Shown here: piece after piece, positions 1 through 7,928 of the stretch
Layout of the letters: every line of letters starts with the position of its first letter
How positions within the stretch are numbered: the first letter of the stretch is position 1
DNA from: an uncultured Collinsella sp.
GTDB taxonomy: Bacteria; Actinomycetota; Coriobacteriia; Coriobacteriales; Coriobacteriaceae
DNA: 50,763 nucleotides
Direction of reading: 5' to 3'
Assembly: GCA_900542125.1 (NCBI GenBank)
Contig: UQMO01000010.1
Location: 1 to 50,763 of the forward strand
Position numbers and translations under genes: made by a program
Notes under the pieces: generated by a model
What the model was told of the DNA's origin: nothing
Database searches by the model: none
What the model saw: only the letters and a program-made list of their open reading frames with translations

Positions 1-55
1 AACGATATGGCACCGTGGGGACACATGTATGTCAATCCTGGTCTAACAGAGCCTT
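1..55. repeat. Terminal inverted repeat, left copy (IS end)
   Basis: Bases 1-55 are the exact reverse complement of 50709-50763. Read from the other strand the IS-like part starts GGCTCTGTTAGACC, which resembles ISL3-family ends (GGCTCT...), but the family is only a guess. It is followed by the octamer TTTTTTAA at 54-61, which also precedes the right-hand copy. No transposase is inside the window. An overlap of exactly 55 bases is what a de Bruijn assembler with k=55 would leave at a repeat, so the contig probably stops inside an IS. Confidence 0.7.
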
Positions 56-159
56 TTTTAATCATCGAAGCCTCTTTCTAGCATAGCTTCGATTGTATCC
101 GAGGCGTATACCAGCATCCCCGCCCCAGACCTTGCGACTTCCTTGCTTTTACGCGTGAC

Positions 160-365
160 AAAGTTTTGCTATTGCTCACTTGCGCCGCACTTGGGATGCA
201 GGGTAAACAGTGAAGGAGCTGCAGAGCAGGCCTACGCTCCAGTTGCCGCTCAAAAACGCCTTGACCACGTCGCAGATATCCTTGCTCGCGCTCATCTTGG
301 TTGGGGACATCGGCCTTCTGCTCATTGCGGTGAGTATCTTGCTCTATGCTCTTATCCAACGCTAG
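160..365 (+). pseudogene. Decayed fragment of a paralogue of the next membrane protein
   Basis: The conceptual translation shows FCYCSLAPHLG, then after a one-base shift MQGKQ and a stop, closely matching FCYCTLAPRFG and MRGKQW in the intact gene that starts at 422. The similarity continues past a second shift (KELQSR against KKMQRR) and ends in a hydrophobic segment before TAG at 363-365. The most likely reading is a paralogue truncated by the neighbouring IS-like end and then frameshifted. Alternatively, GTG at 210 opens a 51-codon reading frame with one transmembrane segment and a weak GGG upstream, so a small membrane protein may still be made. Confidence 0.55.
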
Positions 366-421
366 CCCAGACTGACGCGCCCCGCGCGCCGCAACGACCG
401 CCACGACACCAAGGACCGGCA

Positions 422-1555
422 ATGGCTACACTTTCCGAACAAGAACGCAAGCGCATCCGGCGATACTGCATCTACCCCAAGATTGCCGGTGCGGCGCTTG
501 CCATGGCATTCGTGCTGCCATTTTTGATCATTCCCTTCGAAATGATTGACGACATCGTCTTTCATCACGAAGGCTTCCAAGAGACGGGTATGATGACCGC
601 CCTGGTGCTCACCGCCATCGAGCTCGTCATATTCTGCTACTGCACGCTCGCGCCACGCTTTGGTATGCGCGGCAAGCAGTGGAAGAAAATGCAGCGCCGA
701 CTCGTCGTCGAGCAGACCGAGAAAGACCGCTCGGCACAAATCGCAGGCGTTGTCGGTACGCAGGCCGCCGCGCGCTTACTCAAGAACAGCGACAACGAGA
801 CCGCACGCAATCTGGGCAGCGCGGCAGAAGTCGCCGCTGCCGTAGGCGCCGTTGCCACCGCAGCAGACGTGCTTACCGAGAGCTTCGCTAACGCAAAGGC
901 CATGGCGGAGGCCTGCGGCTTGCCTATCCCCCGTGCAAAAAAGTGGATCATCGCGCTTGTGGCGCTACCCCTCGCAATCGTATGCGGTGCCTATATCCCG
1001 CAGCTGGCGCAGGGAAACACCGAGATGCAGGAGAACGCCGCGGCCGCGGCCGAGCAGATCGCCATCGCCCGCAAGACGTTAGAGCCCGCATGCGAGTACG
1101 TGTCTGCCGATGACCCTTACGAGCGATATCAAGATTACGGCTATCACGTCCGCGGCTACTTGCACGACGGCGACTCCGATACCCAGAAGACCTATACGTA
1201 CCTGGATTTCGACAACAAGGGAACGCTCAAGGAAGTGAGTTACGTAGCAGAAATCGACCCCGATGCGAGCCTTGAGGACAACCTCGCCCGCATCGAGCTC
1301 GACTTTGACGAGCTTTCCTCTGTCGTCCAAACCGCAGACGTCAAGACCGTGAGCCCCGAGCTCCTAGCACCGCAAAAGCTCCCCGAAGAGTTTAGGCAGG
1401 CTTTCTTGAACGGTTCGCTCTACGAGAGAATCTCCATCAGGACGAGCGACGACCCCGTCAAAGCGTATTACTCGTTTGACACGGATCCCGAGGACGAGTT
1501 TGACGAGTACACCCATCCAAGCATCCGTATCACGTTGATGGGTAAAACGAGCTAG
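422..1555 (+). CDS. Hypothetical membrane protein, three transmembrane segments
   Basis: This 377-residue protein starts at ATG 422, preceded by AAGGA at good spacing; the open frame continues upstream to 143 but there it covers a decayed paralogue. Hydrophobic segments lie near residues 16-42 and 56-80, followed by a charged stretch (RGKQWKKMQRR), an alanine-rich helix around 110-160 and a third membrane segment near 180-202. The C-terminal half (about 205-377) is acidic and soluble. I do not recognise a family. It converges on the ABC transporter gene, with a shared hairpin between them. The paralogous fragment just upstream suggests tandem duplication. Confidence 0.7.
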   Translation: MATLSEQERKRIRRYCIYPKIAGAALAMAFVLPFLIIPFEMIDDIVFHHEGFQETGMMTALVLTAIELVIFCYCTLAPRFGMRGKQWKKMQRRLVVEQTEKDRSAQIAGVVGTQAAARLLKNSDNETARNLGSAAEVAAAVGAVATAADVLTESFANAKAMAEACGLPIPRAKKWIIALVALPLAIVCGAYIPQLAQGNTEMQENAAAAAEQIAIARKTLEPACEYVSADDPYERYQDYGYHVRGYLHDGDSDTQKTYTYLDFDNKGTLKEVSYVAEIDPDASLEDNLARIELDFDELSSVVQTADVKTVSPELLAPQKLPEEFRQAFLNGSLYERISIRTSDDPVKAYYSFDTDPEDEFDEYTHPSIRITLMGKTS

Positions 1556-1585
1556 GCGCAGGAGGGGGGCTGCCCCTTCCCCCAT

Positions 1586-1612
1586 GTGGCAAAGGGACAG
1601 CCCCTTTGTCAC
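1586..1612. terminator. Hairpin between convergent genes
   Basis: An 11-bp stem (GTGGCAAAGGG with CCCTTTGTCAC, one G-T pair) and a 5-base loop lie between the ends of two converging genes. It resembles the CAAAGG...CCTTTG core of the terminators at 43510 and 44221. A second GC-rich stretch sits just before it. It can serve both strands. Confidence 0.6.
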
Positions 1613-1613
1613 A

Positions 1614-4600
1614 TTATTCCGAGCGCAGAGCCTCTACGGGGTCTTTCTTAGACGCGCTGCGGGCCGGCAGCAAGCCAGCGACGACCGTCAGCACCACCGA
1701 GATCGCGATGAGCGCCAGCGCGTCCTGAACGGGCAGGCTCATCAGGTTGGGAACCTGCTTGGTCGCAAGCGCCCAGGCATTGACCGGGAGGCTCACGAGC
1801 ACCACGACGGCGATGGCAAAAACGCCGGCGATGAGGCCCTCGATAAAGGTCTCGGCATTGAATACGTTGGCCACGTTGCGCTTCGACGCGCCGATCGCGC
1901 GCAGAATGCCAATCTCCTTTTTGCGCTCCAGCACGCTGATGTATGTGATGATGCCGATCATGATGGAGCTCACGACCAGGCTGATACTCACGAATGCGAT
2001 GAGCACCAAGCTGATGGTGTTCACGATGTCGGTCACCGAACCCATGATGATACCCATGTAGTCGGTGTACGAAATTGCCCGATCATCATGGCCAGCGGCT
2101 TTGACCTGCTTGTTGTACGCATCGATGTGATCGAGTACGCGCTCCTTGGCCTCAAAGTCGCCCGGGAAAATCTTGACCGAGATGGGATCTGCCTCGTCCG
2201 CATAACCCAACGTGGTCAGATTGTTGTCGTAGGTAAGCTTCGACGCCTTCGCATAGCTCATCATGAGCGAGCTCAGGTCCTCGGCGTCCATGTTGAAATG
2301 GATGGCATGAGCAAAGGCACTCGCATCCACGCGCATGGCGCTCGCCAGGTTAGCAAAACTCGACGACATCTGCGTCGCCATCTGGCCCATGAGCCCTGCT
2401 GCGCCTGCCCTGAGCTGAGCTGACACCGTCGCCGCAATCTGATCGCTGATCGACTTCATCACCTGATCCATAGCCTGCTGCAGATACGGAGCCAGCTGCT
2501 TTTGCACATAGTCGGTCATCGCCTGCTGCAGGCGCTCGGCCAGGGCATCGCCGCCGAGCGCTTTGAGCTGGGCCAGGATTTGCTGGGCTGCCGTATCACT
2601 CTCAAGATACGCCGAGAATGCGGCAGCAAGCTTTGACGCGTCCTTAAGATCATCGGGTGACAGCGCCCTAAACTGATCAGACTGCAAAAAGCTCTCAAAC
2701 AGCTGGTTGGCTAGCGTTCCCACCTGCTGCATTTGCTCGGGCGTGAGTTCCAGGCCGTCAAAGATGCCCGAGAAATCTGGAGCCGGCGCTTTGGCCATGA
2801 TGTCGCTGAAGTCGATGTCCTTGCCAACGCCCGAAAGGTCAATGTCCAGCCCCGACAGATCGATGCCAGAAAGGTCCATACCGCCGGCCGCACCCGAAAG
2901 TGCAGACGTATCGAACGAGAACGCGCTCTTGAGCGCCGCCTCGTCCACACTGAACATGCTGCCCAGATCCACGCCTTGCTTGGCCTCGCCTTGCAGTTCG
3001 TCGAAGGTTTTGCCCGTAAAGACATCCGTCTCGGGGTGGTCGAGTTGCTCCTGCACAATCTGCAAATCGGCGGCGCGCTCCATAAGCTGGCGAGTCAGCG
3101 CATGCGTATAGGCAATGCCCGGAGACAACGCACTCGCGTTGGCTGTCTCGTTAGGTCGCACCACGCCCACAATGTGCACGTCAATACCGTCGGCAACCTT
3201 GGCAGCCATAAAGTCGGCGTCGTCAGACATGTCGGTCCACATGCCGGTCTCTTCGTTTTTGCGATAGGCATCGGCCGGCGACAGCACCTTAAACGTCGTG
3301 GACAACGCATCATCATAGGTAAAGTCGGCGCCGGTCTCGGGCGTCTCGATCTTACCGTCGGCCGTCATGGCACTGTTTACCAGATCGTTGAGCTCATCGA
3401 TATCCAGCGCACCGATGCTGTAGAGCGTATAGTCGCCCACCGTACCGCGGCTCGAAAGCACCATCACGGCTTCGTTTGCGGTCGTGGGCCAATGACCGGT
3501 GACGACATCGTACTGGCTGTCGAGCAGGCTCTGGTCTTCAATCATCTCGTTAAAGACCGAGGTTCCCATGGATTCCATGCTCACCGTTGCCGCCGAGCTC
3601 GCGCCTCCGCTCATGGCCTCGGTCATGGCGTTGGGCACCAGCCGGACAGGCTTCTCATCGCCCTTGCCGGCACGATAGACAACCGGCGATACACCGTAGC
3701 CATACTGGATGGCGTTGACCTCTTTGTCGATACCATCGCCGCCGTCGTCAAGCCATGCCTTAAAGCTTGTCATGTCGTTGGACTTAACGCTCGCAAACAT
3801 ATCCTTTACGGCCGTGACCACGGGAATCTTATCGGTTCCCTGAGCCTTGCCGTCGGTACCGTCGTCGGACGAATCCTCGCCGTTGGACGCCTCGTCATCC
3901 GTGGCCCCCTGTCCGCCCATCATGGACGACAGGTCGTAATCCTGCTTGGAAATGGTGAGCGGGTAGCTCGAGAGCGTATCCTCCTCGACCTTTTTGATGT
4001 AGCCGTTTACGCCGTTGGACAGCGCCAGAATCGCCGCGATGCCGATAATGCCAATCGAGCCCGCAAAAGCAGTCATGGCCGTGCGGCCTTTTTTGGTCAT
4101 GAGGTTGCGGGCAGAAAGCCCCAGCGCCGTCACAAAGCTCATCGAGGTTTTGCGCGTAGGCTTTGCCTCGCGGCGCGTGGCGTCAGCGACATCGAAGGGA
4201 TCGGAATCGTCGGTGATCTTGCCGTCCGCCAGGTTGACGATGCGCGTGGCATATTGGTACGCCAGCTCGGGATTGTGCGTGACCATAATAACCAGACGGT
4301 CGCGCGCCACGTCCTTGAGCAAGTCCATGACCTGCACGGACGTTGTGGAATCCAAGGCGCCGGTCGGCTCGTCTGCCAGCACAATCTCGGGATCGTTAAT
4401 CAGGGCGCGGGCGATGGCCACGCGCTGCATCTGTCCGCCCGATAGCTGGCTCGGGCGCTTGTTAACGTGCTCGCCCAAGCCGACTTTCTCCAACGCCTCG
4501 CGCGCACGCTGGCGGCGCTCGGCATGCCCCACGCCCGTGAGCGTGAGCGCCAGCTCCACGTTTTCCAAAATGGTCTGATGCGGAATGAGGTTATAGCTTT

Positions 4601-4868
4601 GGAACACAAAGCCGATGCGGTTGTTGCGATAGGCATCCCAATCGCGGTCACGGAAGTCCTTGGTCGAAATACCGTCAATCAACAGGTCACCGGAATCAAA
4701 GTGGTCCAGCCCACCGATAACGTTGAGCATCGTAGTTTTGCCCGAGCCCGAGGGGCCCAGAATGGCCACGAACTCGTTATCGCGAAAAGACAGGCTTACG
4801 CTGTCGAGCGCCACCTGCGTAAACGACTGGGTAACGTACCTTTTGCAAATACCTTTGAGCTCCAACAT
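1614..4868 (-). CDS. ABC exporter, fused ATPase and FtsX/MacB-like permease
   Basis: This 1084-residue protein fuses an ABC ATPase to an FtsX-type permease. The ATPase has Walker A GPSGSGKT at 38-45, signature LSGGQ at 142-146, Walker B IVLADE at 162-167 and the H-loop histidine at about 198. The first membrane helix follows (SIGIIGIAAILAL), then an extracytoplasmic region of about 600 residues, then three C-terminal helices of the FtsX domain with the typical ERKKEIGILRAIGAS loop. The extracytoplasmic part holds short LSGxD-like repeats and long alanine/glutamine-rich helices. ATG 4868 is preferred over GTG 4910 because the ATPase homology starts there and AGGAG lies upstream. MacB-class proteins export peptides or act as mechanotransmitters; the substrate here is unknown. 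Confidence 0.85.
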   Translation of the reverse strand: MLELKGICKRYVTQSFTQVALDSVSLSFRDNEFVAILGPSGSGKTTMLNVIGGLDHFDSGDLLIDGISTKDFRDRDWDAYRNNRIGFVFQSYNLIPHQTILENVELALTLTGVGHAERRQRAREALEKVGLGEHVNKRPSQLSGGQMQRVAIARALINDPEIVLADEPTGALDSTTSVQVMDLLKDVARDRLVIMVTHNPELAYQYATRIVNLADGKITDDSDPFDVADATRREAKPTRKTSMSFVTALGLSARNLMTKKGRTAMTAFAGSIGIIGIAAILALSNGVNGYIKKVEEDTLSSYPLTISKQDYDLSSMMGGQGATDDEASNGEDSSDDGTDGKAQGTDKIPVVTAVKDMFASVKSNDMTSFKAWLDDGGDGIDKEVNAIQYGYGVSPVVYRAGKGDEKPVRLVPNAMTEAMSGGASSAATVSMESMGTSVFNEMIEDQSLLDSQYDVVTGHWPTTANEAVMVLSSRGTVGDYTLYSIGALDIDELNDLVNSAMTADGKIETPETGADFTYDDALSTTFKVLSPADAYRKNEETGMWTDMSDDADFMAAKVADGIDVHIVGVVRPNETANASALSPGIAYTHALTRQLMERAADLQIVQEQLDHPETDVFTGKTFDELQGEAKQGVDLGSMFSVDEAALKSAFSFDTSALSGAAGGMDLSGIDLSGLDIDLSGVGKDIDFSDIMAKAPAPDFSGIFDGLELTPEQMQQVGTLANQLFESFLQSDQFRALSPDDLKDASKLAAAFSAYLESDTAAQQILAQLKALGGDALAERLQQAMTDYVQKQLAPYLQQAMDQVMKSISDQIAATVSAQLRAGAAGLMGQMATQMSSSFANLASAMRVDASAFAHAIHFNMDAEDLSSLMMSYAKASKLTYDNNLTTLGYADEADPISVKIFPGDFEAKERVLDHIDAYNKQVKAAGHDDRAISYTDYMGIIMGSVTDIVNTISLVLIAFVSISLVVSSIMIGIITYISVLERKKEIGILRAIGASKRNVANVFNAETFIEGLIAGVFAIAVVVLVSLPVNAWALATKQVPNLMSLPVQDALALIAISVVLTVVAGLLPARSASKKDPVEALRSE

Positions 4869-5014
4869 GGACGGCAACCTCTCCTGCACAGGCACTCTGC
4901 CCGTTCTCACCCGCCGTTCGTATTCGACGCGTTTGTCCTACTCTATCCCCATTTTTTGCCGGCACCAGTGAAGAATGTAGGGAACCGCACCAAAAAACGA
5001 ACGGGACGGCGCCT

Positions 5015-5045
5015 AAAAAAGAGGTCCCGAGCGGGACCTCTTTAT
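5015..5045 (-). terminator. Rho-independent terminator of the redox operon
   Basis: AAAGAGGTCCC pairs with GGGACCTCTTT around a 4-base loop. On the minus strand a run of six T follows. It lies about 75 bases downstream of the TlpA-like gene. Confidence 0.85.
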
Positions 5046-5120
5046 GGTGGAGATTATCTTGAAAGGCAGCGGACTACTTCGTACAGCGGCGCACGATCCT
5101 CGCTGTGCTTTACGCGTTTT

Positions 5121-6092
5121 CTACTGCTCGCTATTCGCAATCGCCTGGTCGATAAGCTTGTCGAGCGCTGCGCGCTGCTCGGCGGAGCTGATGGCTCCCA
5201 CGATGGGCTCCCCTACGATGTTGCCATTCTGATCGATGACATACGTTGTCGGGAACGAGAACAAATTTGACGTAAACTTACCGGCCTCGCTATCCGACTT
5301 GAACCAGATGTTCTTATATGTCACGCCCTTCTTGCTCAGCACGTCCTTGGCATCTGCAATCTCGCCCTTGTTGCCATCGAGCGTAAAGGAATTGACGCCC
5401 ACGACCTGGCCGCCCTTCTCGGCAAGCTCCTGATTCAGTTTCTCAAGATCGCCCAGCTCGCCCACGCACGGCTTGCACGTGGTGAACCAGAAGTTCATGA
5501 CGGTGACCTTGTTCTTAGAGAACAACTCGTCGCTGCTCACGTCGTTGCCATCCAGGTCCTTGCCCGTAAAGCTGGGGAACTTCGTCGTCTCGCTCGAAGC
5601 ATTGGCACCAGCCGTCATGCCAGCGGCCGAAGCGTCGACGCTCTCGCCTGCGCTCGGCGTGCTTCCACAGCCGGGGAACTCCTTCTCCAGGCTCTCGAGC
5701 TTGTCCTCGATCTCCTTGATCTGCTGTGCACCGGTCTTGAGCGTCTTAAGCTCATCCGCCGTGAACTCATCCTTGGCGCCGTCGATGGTCTTGAGCAGAA
5801 AATCGCCGTAATTGCTGCCGTCCTCAATCATTGCCGAGTCTTTATTTGCCGCATTGAATACCTTTTCCCACAGCGCGTTATCACTCGAAAAAATCTCGTT
5901 CTCCTTCTGCATGAGCTTCGCATACAGCTCGGCGGCCTCGTCGGCATTGGCCGGCTTCTGCGCAGTGAGTTCTGCGATCTTAGGATCGGAGCTCGCAGAT
6001 TCGCTCGCATTGCCGCCGGGCGCCGAACATGCCACAAGGCACAAGGCCAGCACCGGCACCATAAACAGGGCCGCAATCTTAGAAAGCTTCAT
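5121..6092 (-). CDS. TlpA/ResA-like thioredoxin-fold lipoprotein
   Basis: This 323-residue lipoprotein has signal peptide MKLSKIAALFMVPVLALCLV and lipobox LVAC with Cys22. A helical region (about 40-140) and a low-complexity linker precede the thioredoxin domain, whose active site WFTTCKPC places the redox cysteines at 206 and 209. An extra cysteine in GCGS (142) is unpaired by motif. ATG 6092 is chosen over ATG 6098 because the ribosome-binding site GGAGG ends one base before the first ATG and seven before the second. It is last in an operon with a polyferredoxin membrane protein and a CXXC mini-protein. Family members reduce or oxidise extracytoplasmic thiols. The long helical N-terminal domain is longer than in ordinary ResA (about 180 residues). 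Confidence 0.88.
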   Translation of the reverse strand: MKLSKIAALFMVPVLALCLVACSAPGGNASESASSDPKIAELTAQKPANADEAAELYAKLMQKENEIFSSDNALWEKVFNAANKDSAMIEDGSNYGDFLLKTIDGAKDEFTADELKTLKTGAQQIKEIEDKLESLEKEFPGCGSTPSAGESVDASAAGMTAGANASSETTKFPSFTGKDLDGNDVSSDELFSKNKVTVMNFWFTTCKPCVGELGDLEKLNQELAEKGGQVVGVNSFTLDGNKGEIADAKDVLSKKGVTYKNIWFKSDSEAGKFTSNLFSFPTTYVIDQNGNIVGEPIVGAISSAEQRAALDKLIDQAIANSEQ

Positions 6093-6121
6093 AGTCATTC
6101 CTCCGTTTTGTCGAAGCTTGT

Positions 6122-7024
6122 TTACTTTTTATCGGCAGTCAAGGGAAGCTTTTCCGCCGACACATCCAGGCCATAGCGATAGCTGATGGCATCGACGGGG
6201 CAGGCCCCGATGCACTTTCCGCACCGGATACATTCGGCATGATTGGGCGCGCGGACCACATCAACGTCCATCTGACAAACCCTTGAACACTTGCCGCACG
6301 AGACGCATTTGCACGCGTCGACCTGAATCCCCAACAAGGACACCTTATTCATGAGCGCATAGAATGCGCCGAGCGGGCAAATCCATTTGCAGAAGGGGCG
6401 ATAGAACAAAACGCTCAGCACTACCACGGCAATGAGAACGACAAGTTTCCAAGTAAAGAGCTGCCCCAGCGCAGATCGAATGCCGGCGTTGGCGATGGCC
6501 AGCGGAATGGCACCCTCGAGCACGCCCTGGGGACAGATGTATTTGCAAAAGAACGGATCTCCCATCCCCAGATCGTTGACCACCAGCACAGGCAGCACTA
6601 CCACAGCAAACAGCAGCACGACGTACTTGATGTACGTGAGCGGCTTGAGCTTTTTCGTGGAGAACTTTTTGCCGGGAATCTTGTGAAGCAGCTCCTGCAG
6701 CCAGCCAAACGGGCACAGAAAGCCGCATACAAAGCGTCCCAGCAGCACGCCGAGCAAAATGAGCGTACCGGTAACGTAATAAGAAAAGTTGAACTTGGAT
6801 GAACCTACTACCGACTGGAACGACCCGATGGGGCACGCACCCGATGCCGCGGGGCACGAATAGCAATTAAGTCCAGGTACGCAGACTGTTTTTCCCGCGC
6901 CCTGATAGATACCGCCTTTGGCAAAGTTCGGCAGGTGAATGTTGGTGACGAGCGTCGCCGCCGCCTGAATGAATCCGCGAAATCGAGCCAAAACATGCGA
7001 CGCAGTGTTTTCTCTTTTATCCAA
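6122..7024 (-). CDS. Polyferredoxin membrane protein, NapH/CcoG-like
   Basis: This protein of about 300 residues has roughly five membrane helices, CxxxCP motifs typical of the NapH group (CGFLCPFG, CKYICPQG, CKWICPLG) and a C-terminal pair of 4Fe-4S sites (CVSCGKCSRVC and CIRCGKCIGAC). An N-terminal cysteine cluster (CVPGLNCYSCP) is also present. The frame is open to 7111, but the likely start is TTG 7024, which overlaps the stop of the upstream CXXC gene and has GGAG ten bases before it. NapH-type proteins carry electrons between quinols or cytoplasmic donors and the outside. Here the natural acceptor would be the TlpA-like lipoprotein encoded 29 bases downstream; this is inferred from gene order. 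Confidence 0.85.
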   Translation of the reverse strand: MDKRENTASHVLARFRGFIQAAATLVTNIHLPNFAKGGIYQGAGKTVCVPGLNCYSCPAASGACPIGSFQSVVGSSKFNFSYYVTGTLILLGVLLGRFVCGFLCPFGWLQELLHKIPGKKFSTKKLKPLTYIKYVVLLFAVVVLPVLVVNDLGMGDPFFCKYICPQGVLEGAIPLAIANAGIRSALGQLFTWKLVVLIAVVVLSVLFYRPFCKWICPLGAFYALMNKVSLLGIQVDACKCVSCGKCSRVCQMDVDVVRAPNHAECIRCGKCIGACPVDAISYRYGLDVSAEKLPLTADKK

Positions 7025-7163
7025 TTCCGATACACTCCAAGCACAGCCTAATCGCTTTGGCCAGCACGGCATCCGCCTCGCCACGCATAACGCCAAAGCA
7101 CACCATGGCAATTCCGACGATCAACAAAGCGACCTGTACCACGGGTTTTACCGCTTTGAACAA
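7017..7163 (-). CDS. CD1871A-family CXXC mini-protein
   Basis: This 48-codon gene has one membrane helix and ends in LCLECIGIG, the hallmark of the CD1871A-type CXXC mini-proteins found next to ferredoxin-type membrane proteins and TlpA-like proteins. The start is taken as TTG 7163, eight bases after AAGGAG; GTG 7172 is in frame but touches the ribosome-binding site. The stop TAA at 7017-7019 overlaps the TTG start of the polyferredoxin gene, suggesting translational coupling. The CLEC cysteines probably take part in thiol electron transfer at the membrane. The precise role is not known. Confidence 0.8.
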   Translation of the reverse strand: MFKAVKPVVQVALLIVGIAMVCFGVMRGEADAVLAKAIRLCLECIGIG

Positions 7164-7253
7164 CCTGACCACTCCTTTCGTTACGCGGCCATTGGACCAT
7201 ATCGGCTATAAAATCCGTGTTAAGCGCGATTTGGAATATGCAAGGAGACTGTT

Positions 7254-7928
7254 ATGCGAATTTTGATCGTCGAGGACGAGCGGGCGCTGTGTGACGCAAT
7301 CGCGCGCAGCTTGCGAAACTTGGCGTACAGCGTCGACTGCTGTCACGACGGACAGGAGGCGCTCGACCTACTGAATGTTGAGGCCTTCGACCTCGTGGTA
7401 CTCGACCTCAACCTTCCCCGCATCGACGGCATGACCGTACTCAGGGAACTTAGGAAAACTGACTGCGAGACTAAGGTACTGATTCTGTCCGCACGTGGCG
7501 AAGTATCCGACAAAGTCGCCGGACTCGATGCCGGCGCCAACGATTACCTCACCAAGCCGTTTCATCTGGACGAGCTTGCGGCAAGGATTCGCAGCCTTAC
7601 CCTCAGACGCTTTACACAAAGCGACATAGTCTTAACCTGCGGAAAGCTCCGCTTTGACACCAAGGCGCGCATCGCTTCCGTGGACAGCGAGGCTTTATCT
7701 CTTACGCGCAAGGAGACGGGAATCTTGGAATACCTGATGCTTAATCAGGGGCGTCCGGTAAGTCAAGAGGAGCTTATCGAGCACGTTTGGGATAGCAGCG
7801 TGAACAGCTTTAGCAACGCAACCCGCGTTCACATCTCGTCACTCCGCAAAAAGCTACGCAGCGCTTTGGGATACGACCCGATTCGCAATCGGATTGGAGA
7901 GGGCTACGTTATGGAGGATAGCGAATGA
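7254..7928 (+). CDS. OmpR-family response regulator
   Basis: This 224-residue regulator has a receiver domain with acidic pocket E7/D8, phospho-acceptor D51 in VVLDLNLP and the conserved lysine in LTKPF, followed by an OmpR-type winged helix (LTRKETGILEYLMLNQGRPVS; NATRVHISSLRKKL). ATG follows AAGGAG at seven bases. It overlaps the histidine kinase by four bases (ATGA). The pair is divergent from the CXXC/polyferredoxin/TlpA operon across a 90-bp gap, so that operon is a plausible target; no operator repeat was identified. Confidence 0.9.
   Translation: MRILIVEDERALCDAIARSLRNLAYSVDCCHDGQEALDLLNVEAFDLVVLDLNLPRIDGMTVLRELRKTDCETKVLILSARGEVSDKVAGLDAGANDYLTKPFHLDELAARIRSLTLRRFTQSDIVLTCGKLRFDTKARIASVDSEALSLTRKETGILEYLMLNQGRPVSQEELIEHVWDSSVNSFSNATRVHISSLRKKLRSALGYDPIRNRIGEGYVMEDSE

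Noticed and set aside
2733..4445. 570-residue open frame opposite the ABC exporter
   Set aside because: Antisense shadow; the sense frame has all ABC and FtsX motifs.
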